Assembly (NCBI GenBank): GCA_008508345.1
Contig: QNGE01000281.1
Span: 175,167-239,166 of the forward strand
Direction of reading: 5' to 3'
Length of the DNA: 64,000 bases
Origin: Paragonimus westermani
Taxonomy: Eukaryota > Platyhelminthes > Trematoda > Plagiorchiida > Troglotrematidae
Numbering within the stretch: the first letter of the stretch is position 1; every line of letters begins with the position of its first letter. Shown in pieces: positions 26,160-38,847 of this stretch. The translations under genes and the position numbers were made by a program. Below the pieces are notes generated by a model. The model had not been told where the DNA came from, made no database searches, and worked only from the letters and a program-made list of their open reading frames with translations.

Positions 26160-28222
26160 AAAGCAGCAAGTAACCCACCTCAGTGCCTGTAGAGTTTTAT
26201 GACATACGTGAACTGTTTTCCTTTTCACACGGATAATCTTTGAACAATTGCATTTCACGCTGGTTAGCTGAGACAGACGTAACACCACAAGGATACGGCT
26301 CTAGTTTGCGACTGGGTGCGCATTTTGCTTGTTTGTCGACGAAAATCTGTTCACTTAAAGTGAATGACCAAATTCGCCATTGCTTATAAGGCTTACATCT
26401 TGGCAATGAGCAGAAAAGAAAAGCAGTCATTCATCAAGTTGCCACATTACGCTACCCGGCACGGTTCTGCTGAGCACAACAAACTGACCATCACAGACTA
26501 ACAGGGTGGGGTAGTAGATCACGGTCATATCAAGTGAATTTATCTGAAATTAAGTGCATGCAAAGACTCGGTTAAGCAATTCATCTAGGCTTCAACATTC
26601 CCAAAATGCAAGGTTATGAGTGATCAGTGCATTTATGAGCTTCCAGCTGGTCACCTATGAAAATTGAGAGTTTGTGTTTTGGGATTACAGGGTTGATGGT
26701 TTAAGTCACAAAGTTTTATTGCATCAACGTTTACTACGATCACTATCTATTCTGTAATGACCAAAGATTTTAAGATTGAAATGCTACGGACAAACGGTAA
26801 AGTTCTGCACAGGGTTGTTTTACATCTCCTCTGCAGAACGAACCAATGAAGGTGACATAGTTTATTATTGTCCAACAATGTGCTGTAAGCGGGATATACC
26901 AATCAGTCTGGTGAAGTGATGTTAGATATTGCAGGTTAGGGTGATAATCGATTGCTAGAAGAATGAACCCATGTTCGGCTTTGAGAGCCAATATGCTCGA
27001 GTGAAAGCGCAGACTGTTCTGAAAACTGATTGTGGCGTATTTCTTTGTCGGGCCAGGGCAAGCTGGACAATATCCACTGGCACCGAACTACTCTACTTTC
27101 CAACAGCGTAAAGTACCCATGATTTATGAAGGTTGAGTGCCGGAAATCGAATCACCTGGAAGTGCACCTCATGCAGATGAAAACGCTTGGCAAGAGAGCG
27201 ACTAAAGCCAGCTGACTTCAACACTACTGTTTTGTGACTTCCGTTGGACCATGGAATAAAGAATGGGAAACAGCCAGTCGAAGTGAGGGATTAAGAATTT
27301 TGTTTCAGATCTCTCACAATTCTAGTATGACTTACCGACCTAATATGCGTCCTTGATTGAAATGCCGAAAGCATAGCGAATGAGTTATATGACGCGGAAG
27401 ATGTCCATAAAATGTTTGTCCTCAATCAAAGACTATGAACTATGAACGTTTCTCATGGAAACAGTGGGACATGACGGGATGTCCGTAAGAAGAACAGAAT
27501 CTGTCGGTCGCTGAACTCGAACAACCTGCCGCATATAATTTTCTGAACCTGACAGATTTTATGTATTCCAACCCATTGGTTTGTTCTTCAGCCTCCGATT
27601 GCCCGTGCTAGTCGAAGCTAAAACCAGCAGTCTGGCATCCACTTTTGTTTCGAGCTTGAGACGTGAAAGCCTTGTATTAAGTTCTGGGTCCCCCACTAGG
27701 GTCCAAAGAACAGACACCCTATGTGACTATCAGGGGTGAAGCGCCCACTGAAAATGGGTGTTCCTCATAGGGAATTTTGTCCACGAGATTTAGTTGAAAG
27801 ACTACCGGTCCCTCGTTATCTGGACACTGATGTAGGCTATCATGGTGCTGTTTAGTTACAAAGCTTAATTGCCATGTATTTTTCGCTATACAGTGTGATT
27901 CATAGAAACTCAAGAACTATTTTTGATATCCGCCAAGGGAAGCAAACTGATTCGTTGGAAAAATGAAAGAGCTCACCCTCAATACGTTATTTCCGCCCCA
28001 AACGCTTGACTTAGACAGATATGACCATTTTCAGTGTAATATCAGATTCGACCAGGTTCTCACATTGATTTCAAAAGCAGGCTGTTTTTATTTTCTTGGA
28101 TAACACTGCGTTTGAAATCACTGTCTTTTAGTTGTGCGTTTCGTCTATGTTATTTTCACGATCCAAATTGGCGTGATTTGTGCCCGCGAATGACACACCA
28201 ACTGTTGAAAAAATCTACTCAC
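26160..28222 (-). other. Bestrophin intron, 5' part of the 18.5 kb intron
   Basis: Begins with donor GTGAGT at 28222-28217. The expected short bestrophin exon (Tyr-Asp-Trp, Pro-Leu, Tyr-Thr-Gln) should lie somewhere from here to 9727. The only Asp-Trp...Pro-Leu candidate, near 26.9 kb, has no suitable splice sites. Confidence 0.5.
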
Positions 28223-28425
28223 ATCTATCAAGTAATAGGCCGTTTTTGGGTCGAGGATATAACCACTTTGTAAAGCCTTCAGTACCAAACGTTGTGCCCA
28301 TTGAATCGGGATCCAGTATTCGGGAGTATATTTGACTTTGGTACGTCGAAAGCACTCGACTGCTGTACGCTGGAACGCTGCAATATCAGCATCGGTAATG
28401 ATAATACCAAAGGTGCGTCTGACCT
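28223..28425 (-). CDS. Bestrophin, cytosolic helical exon
   Basis: 203 bp with acceptor TTCTCAACAG and donor GTGAGT. It completes a codon left at phase 1 by the exon ending at 37151 and leaves phase 0. The product reads VRRTFGIIITDADIAAFQ, then a stretch with EYWIPIQWAQ, then GYILDPKTAYYLID. This aligns in order with the bestrophin segment KRFP...AGFMT..E...F, then the YWVP..W..NL block, then GRI.D....LL.EL. Spacing is right but identity is low: WVPCVW is WIPIQW here and GRIRD is GYILD. The residues belong to the cytosolic part beside the second and third transmembrane helices. Confidence 0.88.
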
Positions 28426-30753
28426 CTGTTGAGAACGGAAAAGAAGGTAAGGGGTCATGGCAGAAGCAGAACAACAGATCATCTAAAATAGCCTTGATAA
28501 CACTAATTGATTCCGTTAAACAAAAAATCGTCTGACAATCTACCGTCAAACATGCGATAGATAACCTGGGTTGAGTTGGAGTGCGGCGAAGAGGTATCGC
28601 GTCTGACATGCCACAATAATTGCAAGCAAGATACATGCAACCGAAACAGGAGGCAACAATGAAGATGAACAGCTAAGACAGATCGAGTCACAATAATCGT
28701 CCAACTCCAGAAGCTCAGCCTATTTCTTAGGTCAGCCACCATTTGTCTACAAAATATTAACGTTGATCGGACAAAATACGCTCCTGTGTGTTCCCATTAT
28801 TTGAAAACTGGTGTACAAAGCAATTTTCACGCTGGATGAGACGTCGCTGCTTTTGGCCCACAAAAATAAGGCTGGTTAGGTCAGGGTAACGAAGAGCGAA
28901 TTCACATCTCCAATGTTAATACCGATGTGCGTATTTAGAAAGGGAAATATGGTATATAAAAGACAGCTGGAAATTCCCATGGTTTTTTCAAGGGGGAACA
29001 CACTCACGCGCAGGGAAACAGTTTAAAGGACGGAATGAACGAATGTACTACAGAAAAAATTGTTGTGGGTAGCAAGACCCATCGTGAAGTACTACAAACC
29101 TATCTGATATCCTTGTGCAACATGACACATCTTTCAAAAAGTCCCTATAGCGCCAGTTGTAACATTGGTACATTGAGTTTCTGCGGAAACATACTACCAT
29201 CAAATTGCACTCCAACGGGCTCCAAACATCTTAAGTTTGTGAAGGTCACTTGATAAGTGGAATGAACTACGGTAACTTTCACGAAAATAAAAACTGCAGA
29301 GAGGGCAGAAGTGTTTCTTCTTGAGTCAGAAACATTTACTACCAAGGAAACCGATTGATATAAGTGTAACCGATTGAGTAAGAAAAGGTCAGTTTGTGAG
29401 AACTGTCAAAATAGACGGATGTTTTGCTAAACACCCTTGCCTCGTCAACACGGCTTGTAATATCTTAAATCACTGCAAATTCTTCAAGAAGAGACATACT
29501 TTTGGGTGATTCCTTCTTGCGGTATCTTGTGGTGAGTGTAAAAGTGGCGTGGAGTGACGAATGATCACAAGTTTGGGTAAATAGAAATACCGTTTACAGT
29601 CTGCTTGAGCGAAGTAACGGAAGATAAAGAAACGCATATTCAACATTATATAGTCTATTGTTTACTGTCCAACAACTGCGTGATTACATACAAACTGGGA
29701 TACTTTCAACCTGTCTAGGTAGCCACATAACGATGATTTGGACACGTTAGTCATGAGATGTCGCCAGCATTGTAACTACCGTTTTTCCTGACATTTGGAT
29801 CACGTAAGAAAGTAGGTAGTAGACTAAGGAGGGTCTTTCAGTTGGTTCAAAAAATAAGTTAAACGTGATTTATTTGTGTTTTTTCCCGGTGTGACCTCCA
29901 GTTCCCATTGCAACTACGTCAGCTGAGTCAATAGAACTGGATGCTCTGATCCGAGACAAAATTTCCGATATTCACTGTTTACTTAATTTCGTGAAAACGT
30001 CGTGTCTGAATGACATCACTGAAACGCTCTGACTATCATTCGCTAGGCGCGTCTCGGCGGACAAAGCTATTGCCAAGACTTCTTCGTATGTGTAATGAGA
30101 TTTCGGCCTTCCACAGTACGCCATGAAGATTGTTCACGAACAGATTTATAAACACGAGCGTTCTGTTCAGGGAGCAGTGAGTGATTGATCTGAGCTAAGT
30201 CCACTTAAACTGTAGCACTTTCTTTCGAAAGTGGGATCGGACCCACTTCACGCCTTCAAAATTATTCACTGCATACGGTTCACTTCTTAAGGGAGAGTTG
30301 TCTGTGGTAGCCCAATTTCCCAGGGCAGCCACTCGCAGACAATAGCGTGCTAGTTCTTCAGCTTAACCAGTCAGAACTTCACGATGGCGGCCAATCGCAA
30401 GTGCACTGAATAACCTATGCCACTTATGCAGCAACTGTCAGTCAAAAGAGAGCAGTTTGATTCAAGCGTTTGGTTGATGCAGTTCTACAACACCTCAGGG
30501 GATCGACTCTTCTACTTAATGCCTTGTAGTCATGTGTGTAATTCAATGTAAGGTAGCTTTATCATTGGTACTGGGTCTTCTGTTCCTTCTACGTCCTGGC
30601 TAGCTTCACATTAGAAGTACGTCACTAACTAATCAGTACACTAAGATAGAATCTGCCGTACCTCTCACAGAGTTTATTGGAAGGATGTACGTTGGTTCTT
30701 GGCAGAACCAAGTAGGGCTACTATAATTTTCATGAGTAATTTAACAACAAAAA
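28426..30753 (-). other. Bestrophin intron, nothing recognised
   Basis: Part of the 8.7 kb intron 28426-37150. Short frames only; no mobile element signature was seen. Confidence 0.45.
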
Positions 30754-30820
30754 GGTGACCAAAAGACTCGAACTCTCCATCGTCAGGGTGGGGTGCCAAT
30801 ATACCACGGGGTGTGCCACC
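30754..30820 (-). repeat. tRNA-like sequence (pseudogene or SINE head)
   Basis: On the minus strand the ends pair as GGTGGC with GTCACC, with one G-T pair. TGGTATATTGG fits an internal A box and AGTTCGAGTCT fits a B box. At 67 nt it is shorter than a tRNA and the anticodon arm does not fold cleanly, so I take it as tRNA-derived and not a working tRNA. It is unlike the SINE family at 40-48 kb. Confidence 0.5.
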
Positions 30821-31602
30821 CATATATCAAGGAATTGTGGACGAACCTGTCGTTTACTTTATTTCCCCACAATGTCTCTGTCACGTACATGACTGACTCC
30901 GGTTGGTTTGTATCTCTACCACTCTAATAGTTTATACTGTTGTTTCGCTAATGTTGGGATTCGTCAATCTACAGGTTGTTTGTAAGTTGAGTATTTTTGT
31001 CGATTAATGAATTGTTGTGCACAAAACCAGTTTACGATAAGATAATCTTTTTGTTCAGTCCGAGTCGAGCAGTTTACAGCTGCCGTGCTTGACTGTGTGC
31101 GATTGTGGATCACTAAAGCCTCTGTAAGGTGTTCTAATTGAACAGTTACTACAGCGTAGGTTGTCTGCTGGTAGCAATCTATGATTTGCCAGTGAAGATT
31201 TATTTAGAGTTACCAGGAGGACAGTGGTACCCAGCACCTATGCGATTGTCCTCGGAAAGTGAAAATACCTTCCAAAAACTTGTATGATGAACTTTTCAGC
31301 ACACTTGTACAGAATGTGCAACTGATGGCCACCGTAAGTTGCATCAAACATTTTGCACAATTGAAATGCTCTCCAGTGTAATTCACACGAGGGCTTTTGA
31401 GATGAGGTCATTTTACGGTGCTGGTACTACAATTTCTTAGTCGGAATTTGCTGCATCCTCGGCTCCATTGTGCGCAGAACATTGAGACCATTCCAATATT
31501 GACAAGCAGCTCGCCCTGTCACATCTGTGCGCATCCACTTGACTAGTAATCTGATTTTGAATAAGGCAACAACCGGATGTGTTCATTTGAAGTGACGTTT
31601 AG

Positions 31603-32860
31603 TTGCATGAAACGGTTGATAGAACTTGCAATTTTATTCTAAGCAGTAGTGCTCCTTTATTCATTCCAATAACTGAACTAAAATCATTATTACTCTTGTG
31701 CACACAGAATGTAAAATTCAACTTCTGGATGTTTACTTTCGGGCAAGTAGACGGAGTTCTAACGGGCGGTCCCCTGGGTCTACTCTTAGCTAATTTCTTT
31801 ATGACTATATTATGTGAAGGTTTTTCGAAACCAATACTGTACGAACGGTATGTAGACAACATCCTGACCAATTTTGAGAACTCAAGTGATTCAAACGCGT
31901 TGTTCTTAGAGTTGAATTACGCACATCCAAGCCTCAAGCTAACTAAATTGGACATTCTAGTTACCCGAAGATCACACGGCATGATCGAAAGATCCATTTA
32001 CAGAAAACCTATCCAAACAGGATGCTATATACATTCTGAAAGCTTTTGTCTAGTACAATATAAGAGAAGTCTAATTCGAACATTCATTTAGAGAACACGG
32101 AGATTGTGCACAGAAGATAATCTATCACTAGAGTTAACCACACTCACAGATGCTCTGCAAGCCAACGGGTACTCCCTAAAATTTACCAAGAAATGTAGGA
32201 GTGTAATCACCCCAAAGATATAGGAAACAACAGTATGAAAGGAAATGGCATAATTAGAACTCCCGTTTCTAGGTGACAGCCTGTCAACAATGACAAAATG
32301 ACGTCCAAAAGCTGTTGTATCCAGATCCTATAAAGTTGTAAAAACAGATTGAGAATAACACAACGGTACGAGCAAGTTGTAATACTCTACGCTTCGACCA
32401 CCTCGGGTGACCTTCCTCAGGAGTGTTGTAATCGAAATTACGTTTAATACGGTGAACTAGGGCCTTACCAGCCTCCTCGGCTACGAACGAATAGCACATG
32501 TCTATTACATCCCAATGTTTATACAAACATTCATGTAGTTGCAGTGTAAACTACATAGGGAGGCGAAACCGACAGCTAGCTTTTCGTATCAAAGAGCAGG
32601 ATCCCAAGTGGCTGGAACCACGACTAGAAACCCCAAATATGTGCACAGAAGCTGGTGGACAACACCCAGCGTCATCCTTAGAAAAACACTTAATCCAAAT
32701 ATGTCACGGAGTCAAGGTTTACGACGCATTCTCTGGGATTTTTCGATATCGCCGGAAACCCATTTTCTGGTTTGCTGAGGCTTTGACTGTCAGATGTCAA
32801 CATCCTTCCTGTTTATGTAAAAAACATATTACGCTGACTTTGCGACTGCCCTGGTGGTCA
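31603..32860 (+). pseudogene. Decayed Penelope-like element (RT and GIY-YIG)
   Basis: The reverse transcriptase part (31603-32260) has VDGVLTGGPLGLLLANFFM for motif B and YERYVDNIL for motif C, where YVDD has become YVDN. It continues with LDILVTRRSHGMIERSIYRK, matching the intact copy at 40.5 kb. A stop at 32089 and more stops after 32218 break the frame. The endonuclease part resumes near 32495 with QCLYKHSCSCSVNYIGRR and a His-rich tail. Between the two domains sits a foreign segment of about 200 bp. The N-terminal third, including motif A, is missing or too decayed to see. Confidence 0.85.
32284..32480 (-). repeat. Insert inside the decayed Penelope-like copy
   Basis: The block replaces the linker between reverse transcriptase and GIY-YIG. 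On the minus strand it carries CCTGAGGAAGGTCACCCGAGG...CGAAG...ATTACAACTTG...CGTTGTGTTATTCTCAATC, the same repeat as the inverted pair at 4.1-4.3 kb. Here the GAAAC core is GAAGC. A minus-strand frame of 80 codons spans it. Its orientation is opposite to the host element. Confidence 0.65.
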
Positions 32861-32924
32861 GCAACTCCATGGTTTGATTTTTATTTCTGTCTATCTAATT
32901 CCCAAATTCATGCATTATCTTAAT

Positions 32925-35900
32925 GCTTAAAAAAGTTACATGTGTATATGTGATCAGAATGCACGACACGTTACTTCGGAGAACAGTACATGATTTGCGT
33001 CTTCCAGTTGCCTTATTCGGGTTCATTAAGAGAACGAATTGCTTTAAAATCATCTGACGGCCGATGCATGTGCTGATTCACGCTCCTCGCTTGCGTTGCG
33101 CATACACTTTCATGTGACTGTTCACGCTCAGCTTACTCGTCACAATACACCAATTGCCTTTTTACACTTACGGGGACACAACACTAATGAGCAGCCGAAT
33201 CAGTTTGAAGCGAGTCAGATCTGGGAATAATGAGTCCGGAACTGGAAGCGCTGAAGTTAAGGTGACTAACCATATTGATACGGTTAGGCTGACGTGGTTC
33301 AGAGTCATGAGAGAAACGGTCGACTAACTGTTCAAACAAGGATAGGCAACGGAGGTTTACAAAGATAGGCAGCCTGAACCGGTTTTTAAATTTAGGGAAG
33401 TTACGTGAAATACATACATTACGGAAGTGAAAACAACTCATTCGCAGAAAGTTAACCAGCGTGGTCTTCGCGGATTACTCAGCTCGTAGTTCCGGTGCAT
33501 ACCGAGAGATGTAACACCAGCTAACACGAGCCAAGAAATGCTATGTTCGCCTAATTATGCACTGGGAGTAATGAGTGTGAATGCTTCAATCTACGTTAAA
33601 TGCTTGGGAAGGAAAAGTGGGACACGGTTATTACACCCATGATAACTGCAAAGAAACCAAGGGAACAAAGAGTATACTCTTATCTCGTGACTAATGGTTT
33701 TGTTCGCCATTATAAACTGTCTGACTGTTGGCAAGAAATAAAGGTATAAATAGGCAATCAGTGGAGCTACGAGTCTTACCAGGCGACAGCAAGTTGGCTG
33801 ACTCGGTCCAAGACAAAATGTGTTAATTATATCCTTAGCCTATATAAAGTATCATATGTTTTTCAGGTGACATTCTCGGTTCTGTTCATGTATCTTCCAC
33901 GGGAATGATCTCTTTGAGCTGGTCCACATTAAATAACATATTCTAGTAAGTTTTCAGGATATGTACTACACTTTGTTCTTGGGCTTACAGGGACTATGGG
34001 AATTTCGTAGTTTTTAGGAAGCTATGAAAGCCTACGTACGTATGGGTTAGCGTTTGGTAACTTAGAACGAGAGATATTGGTGGACGTCTTTACACACACA
34101 AACGAATGCAAAAGGTTAGCAATAATATAGTTATGAACAAGAAACTGTTGAGATAATTAAAAGGGAATGACATCTAACAAGAGTGCTGTAAACTATCTCC
34201 ACCCTGAATGACAACAGCGGAAGTTTGAGTTTATCTTCCTTCCACCTCAGATGCGTGTGTCGATCCCACTCTTGAACTCACCTATCAAACCAGCAAGTTC
34301 CACAAGGTTGAATGCATGTGGACTGGAAATGGATGTTCACTGAAGGTCGAACTACTGAGAGGGTTAACTTGGACTGGAACAGGATGGCCCGAATTTGATA
34401 GAGAAATACTTGTATGCTCAGATTAAACCTCCCTTGATATGTTGATAACCCCCACCAAAGCGATCTGATTGGTTTAGACAGTAAATGCAGTGTGGTGAGT
34501 CAATTTCCTTCTATCTTCTCGAAAGCTGTTTGCTTTATGATATATAGGCGACCAATGCTAATATTTAACATGACGTGCGGGTTGACTTCAGAGTGAAAAA
34601 GCCAGCCCAATGAAGTGTCCTGGGAGGCCTGACATGTGACATTCAAGATAGCATGGTAGACTGTGTAGAATAAGACGGGGTCTGAATTGAACATCATGCT
34701 TGAGACTAACGGCCACGTATCTGTGTCGCTGAACCCCGATAAAGGCAATGTCCTCATGTACATGTGCTATACTTGTGGTGTTATGGAAGTATCGTTGAAG
34801 AGACTTTAGTCATAACATAGAAAGTGCTTGCTGCTTTTGTCTATATTTTCGTCTTTAGTGTCAGAAAGACATCGGGTTGTAGCGGAATCGTTAAATGTAT
34901 AATGGTCATGAACAATCCGGTGTAGACTGGGGGTTTCACTGACGCGCAGATGTCGTTTCCGCCAATTAACCCACGCCAATTGAACTGAGCAATGGAGGTG
35001 CTCGTGTGTGCGTATTTATGAAGATAAGTGCACGCCATCACAATTTACTATTTACAATGGTTGAAAGTAGTTGTGTTCACTGCATCAAACATTATATGTC
35101 GAAATCATCATCATCATCGTCACAGACAGCAATACATCAGTGGTTCACACTAATGCTCAACTGCCACACAACCGTGAAGAAAAAGCAAACCCTATATAGA
35201 AAGAGAGAAGGAAAAAGAAGGGGACGGGAAGGGACTTAACTACTGAAAATGATCACGTCCATATTCAAACATTCAACATCAAGGTGCCTACACCTTGCAC
35301 ACAAACAAACGAGCTGCATGTGTCGAAATCAACAAAGGTTGAGCATGCTAACCAGGTGGTCACGTAAATACGTGGCCGTTGGCGTGAGTATGTATACCCG
35401 CTCAATTACTGCAGTTTGTGTCCAGCTTGCATTTACATTGTTACCGGCACCTCTGCATGACCATGTTTTCACTTCAAATTGACACTTCACTCAAATTTGA
35501 TCACAACCTTGCATTAAGATCAGTCAAATTTAGAGGGAAGGACTAGTCCTGTCTGGCCCCATTAGATCATATCAGTAGTCCGTAACGTTGTCCCGATCTG
35601 AAACTGCAATTCGACCCCTGTCCTTGCGAGAATAACGTGTCGATCAAACCGTCAGCAAACTCGCAACAGGCGATACCAAACATCCAAACACAAAATGATG
35701 TGGCTGGTGTTATGTTTGCCCAATCATTTCGAAAGAAGAATACACAGAACGGCTCTGTTCAATCTAATCTATAACTGAGTGATCAGAATCTCCCGATTGG
35801 GTTGAAGTCACTATTTTAATTAAACCAACTGCGCGTGGTTTGAATCTCTAGTAAAAGTTTAGGGACTTAGATTAGTTCAAAGTGAGCACCACCCACACCC

Positions 35901-37150
35901 GATTACAGTCTTGACATTAACATAAGCTTTTCCGCCAGTCCACTTCGAATGAAGAAATCAAACTCGAGTTTCTCCCTTATTAAGGCTAATCCATAGTTCA
36001 TATTCTTTTTCGAGCAGCAACTTTCATGCTGACTCTCATGCCAATGGGGCTAGCATGCTAACCAAAACGCCAGTAACCTCATAATAGGTATGACCGGACA
36101 ATCTTATTCGAATAGTCAACCACTAGCTTGTGTGCTCAGTTTGCATGATCATTCCGGAAGATGAAGACAAAACAAAGAAACTTTGTCAGCTGCGATCGAT
36201 AACCCCGCGACCAGAAACTTCTCAGATATGTTTAAGCCACTGACTTCACTGAACCAACTCAGCTGTCTCATTTTCCCAAACGTTGGTTTCTTTATCTCCT
36301 GAGTAGTTTTTTCCATTTTTATTGCTGTAGTGAACAGCTGCTGGAACGTCTATGCTGCGTGGCCAAGTTCATACCCGGTTTTAGATGGATGTTAATGTCT
36401 GCTTCACTAAGTTGACTCTTGTTGCCTTGTTTATCCAAACGAGCGGAAACTTAAACCGAGACAGAAATTTCCGATGATGCAACGACACGGCGTAGATTTC
36501 AACTCAGGGATCTTTTGCAAATCATCCGTGATCAGTGTTGTACAGTTGATAATACTCTCATTTAATGCCGTTCCATCAACTCAGTAATTAAGGCTTAGAA
36601 AGCTTTGATCACAGTAGGTTGTAACGCTACAGATTACTTTTAAATGACACGTTTAATTCTCGGAGTTTTGTTTTTAGTTAATTTGCTGGCTTGAAGGTTT
36701 TTGGTTGTTAGGTAAAAGCTTCTTGCCAAATATATCCTACCCTACTCAGTGCAGGCCAGTCGTGGTAAGCCTACATGTTGCCATGGTGATTTCGTGGGAG
36801 TATTTTTACAAACAGATATCATGAGATAAACAGTCGAAAAGCAGGCTATCTGGTAACAGTTATTGAGCAAATTCCTGGTAGTATTTGATCATACTGACTA
36901 GTCAGTGTGTCTGTGCGGGTAGGTATCTGTTAAACCTGATTTGAACTGTCCTGCAATCAATACACATCCTCGTTTTCACGTTGGAACTGTCCGGTTAACT
37001 AGAAGCACTAGTGCTGTATTTATCCAGGTCTCGGCGCTCAAATTTCCTAAGCTATTGACACAGTCAAGCAAAACAGAACACGCTATCACTCAATATCGAG
37101 ATTAATGAGATCCCTCTGCTGCTTTGTAGATGGAAATCAGCGGTGCTTAC
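32925..37150 (-). other. Bestrophin intron, nothing recognised
   Basis: From the end of the decayed Penelope-like copy to donor GTAAGC at 37150-37145. Short frames only; no splice-bounded coding candidates with known domains. Confidence 0.45.
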
Positions 37151-37646
37151 GTGGATCGCGATTGAAGGACAAAAGATCCGCGCGCAAATTCGGATCATCC
37201 TCAGCCTGGAATGCATCTGGATACGGAAACCCTCCTTCCGTGGTCGCCAACGGCGCCACAAATGGGGTACAGGGTGTTATAGGCTCTGAAGATAGTGGTA
37301 CGGACAAGTCGTGACGCGCAGATGGTTGTAAGAATGACCTGCTCTGATTGGTTTTAAACGCCTCTGTTGCGTCAATGGACCAGGGATGACACGTATTGCG
37401 ACTGATTTTCTGCTTGTGCGGTTTGCCAGCTTTTTGTTTCACCCGTGAAGATTTACGCAGAGATCCAGACTTTGTGTCAGCGCTGGCGTCGGCAGTAGTT
37501 GGATCGTCTTCTTCCGAGTACGAAAATCGAGTGGCGATTTGGTCAGATATCAGTCGCATCATGAGGATCCATGACAAATTCAGGTAACGCATGATGGTCA
37601 CGCGAATCTTTCGTGCTCCCAATTCGTCGTGTCCGTTGATGCTAGA
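37151..37646 (-). CDS. Bestrophin, exon with an unusual ~120-residue insertion
   Basis: 496 bp with acceptor CGCACTTCCCAG, phase 0 start, and donor GTAAGC at phase 1. Residues 1-41 (SSINGHDELGARKIRVTIMR then YLNLSWILMMRLISDQ) match the bestrophin stretch GxxxGKDExGRLLRRTL.RYANL...LRSVS...KRFP. From about residue 42 (SYSEEDDPTT) to 165 the sequence is hydrophilic, with Lys/Arg clusters (KSSRVKQKAGKPHKQK), Ser/Pro-rich parts and TPCTP. In usual bestrophins only a few residues separate the RFP-like site from the AGFMT-like site, which comes in the next exon. The frame is open throughout. I infer a lineage-specific cytosolic loop; a cryptic intron inside the exon is the alternative. Confidence 0.85.
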
Positions 37647-38847
37647 CTGGGAAGTGCGAAAGACACATAACGTTTCCTTGTTAATTTCTCTTCTTCCAAC
37701 TTTAAGACGGCAGAGTGAACATCGTCATATTACAAGTATTCAAGATGTTCACTCATTAACATCACACTTGCCAGATTACTGGAAAACATGTGCCTTTGCT
37801 TCATGAGAGGTTCATGACACCTTAAAACGCCGTTGAATGAGGCGGCCAGAACCGCATCTATCTTTGACCAATGGATGCAATCATTCACAATGAACGACGC
37901 GAGATTAGGCCACAACAACTGACACTAGTGCCAATGAACAGTCGGAACCTGAATTAATTTCAGGTTGAACATCACCCACTTATTCGACCGAATGAAAATA
38001 CGACGTGTGTGTTGTTTCGATACACACTGTTCAATATATGGAAGTAGCTTATTAATGTGAGGATGAAAAAGTAACCAAGTATCGCTTGAATTGAAACAGC
38101 ACTAATTATAGTAGCCTATACTCTAGGAATTTGAACTCGTAAACATCGCTCAAAGTTGATCACAGCCCACACATCCAAATTGACTTTCTCAGTCGATACG
38201 TCCTCAAAAGAAGCATTAAAACAGAGTTGTTTCTTGTTGGGGTACATCGGTGGTATGTAGGTATGTTTAAATAGAAAATGAACACTTGCCCCCCACCCCC
38301 GTGTGTGCGGACAGACCAGTGCTCATTGATCTTCATGTCAGTGGACATACACGCGTGGTGCTCAAAGAAGGACTCAGGGCGAAAAGTGTGATTCAAGTTA
38401 GTTAATACAGAGAGGTGAACATGTCAGCAAAACAACTTCAACACTCAGTTACGCAAACTTATCTATCATCACATCTGTGCCCGGTCCTCATCCCTATTGC
38501 AGTTCCGGTAGCACTACGCAATGAGTTCATCCATAAACGTGGACGCCGCTAACGTTTTTGTCTCCCAGGGGTCACCAAAATGGGTTAGTTGAATAAGCAA
38601 TACTAACAAAGTGCTTACCTTTCTAAGTGGATGCGCTTATTGGATGGGTACACTACTACAGGTCTTAGGAAAAGTCAATTATGAACAGTCTGAGTGTGCA
38701 GTTCGACCGCCGGGTTACTACATCGCCTTCAGGTAGACAGTTAAACGATCATCTAGATATCAAATATCCAGAGGAAGTGATATGCATCATCGTCTAGCCA
38801 ACATTATATCTGTCAGCTAAACTTGCCAGTGTTGGAAAAGTGTAACA
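37647..38847 (-). other. Bestrophin intron, nothing recognised
   Basis: First 1.2 kb beside the exon at 37646. It holds part of a weak match (about 37950-37985) to the sequence shared by 54.0 and 63.8 kb. Confidence 0.4.

Noticed and set aside
26770..26991. Minus-strand frame with HQTDWYIPLTA as the missing bestrophin exon
   Set aside because: The Asp-Trp...Pro-Leu order is suggestive, but no donor follows at the needed place. The acceptor options give the wrong phase or a stop, and the flanking residues do not match.
32284..32526. 80-codon minus ORF as a gene
   Set aside because: It is a translation of the inserted repeat plus the reverse strand of the decayed endonuclease.
35105..35125. 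Short ATC trinucleotide run
   Set aside because: Too short to be a notable microsatellite.
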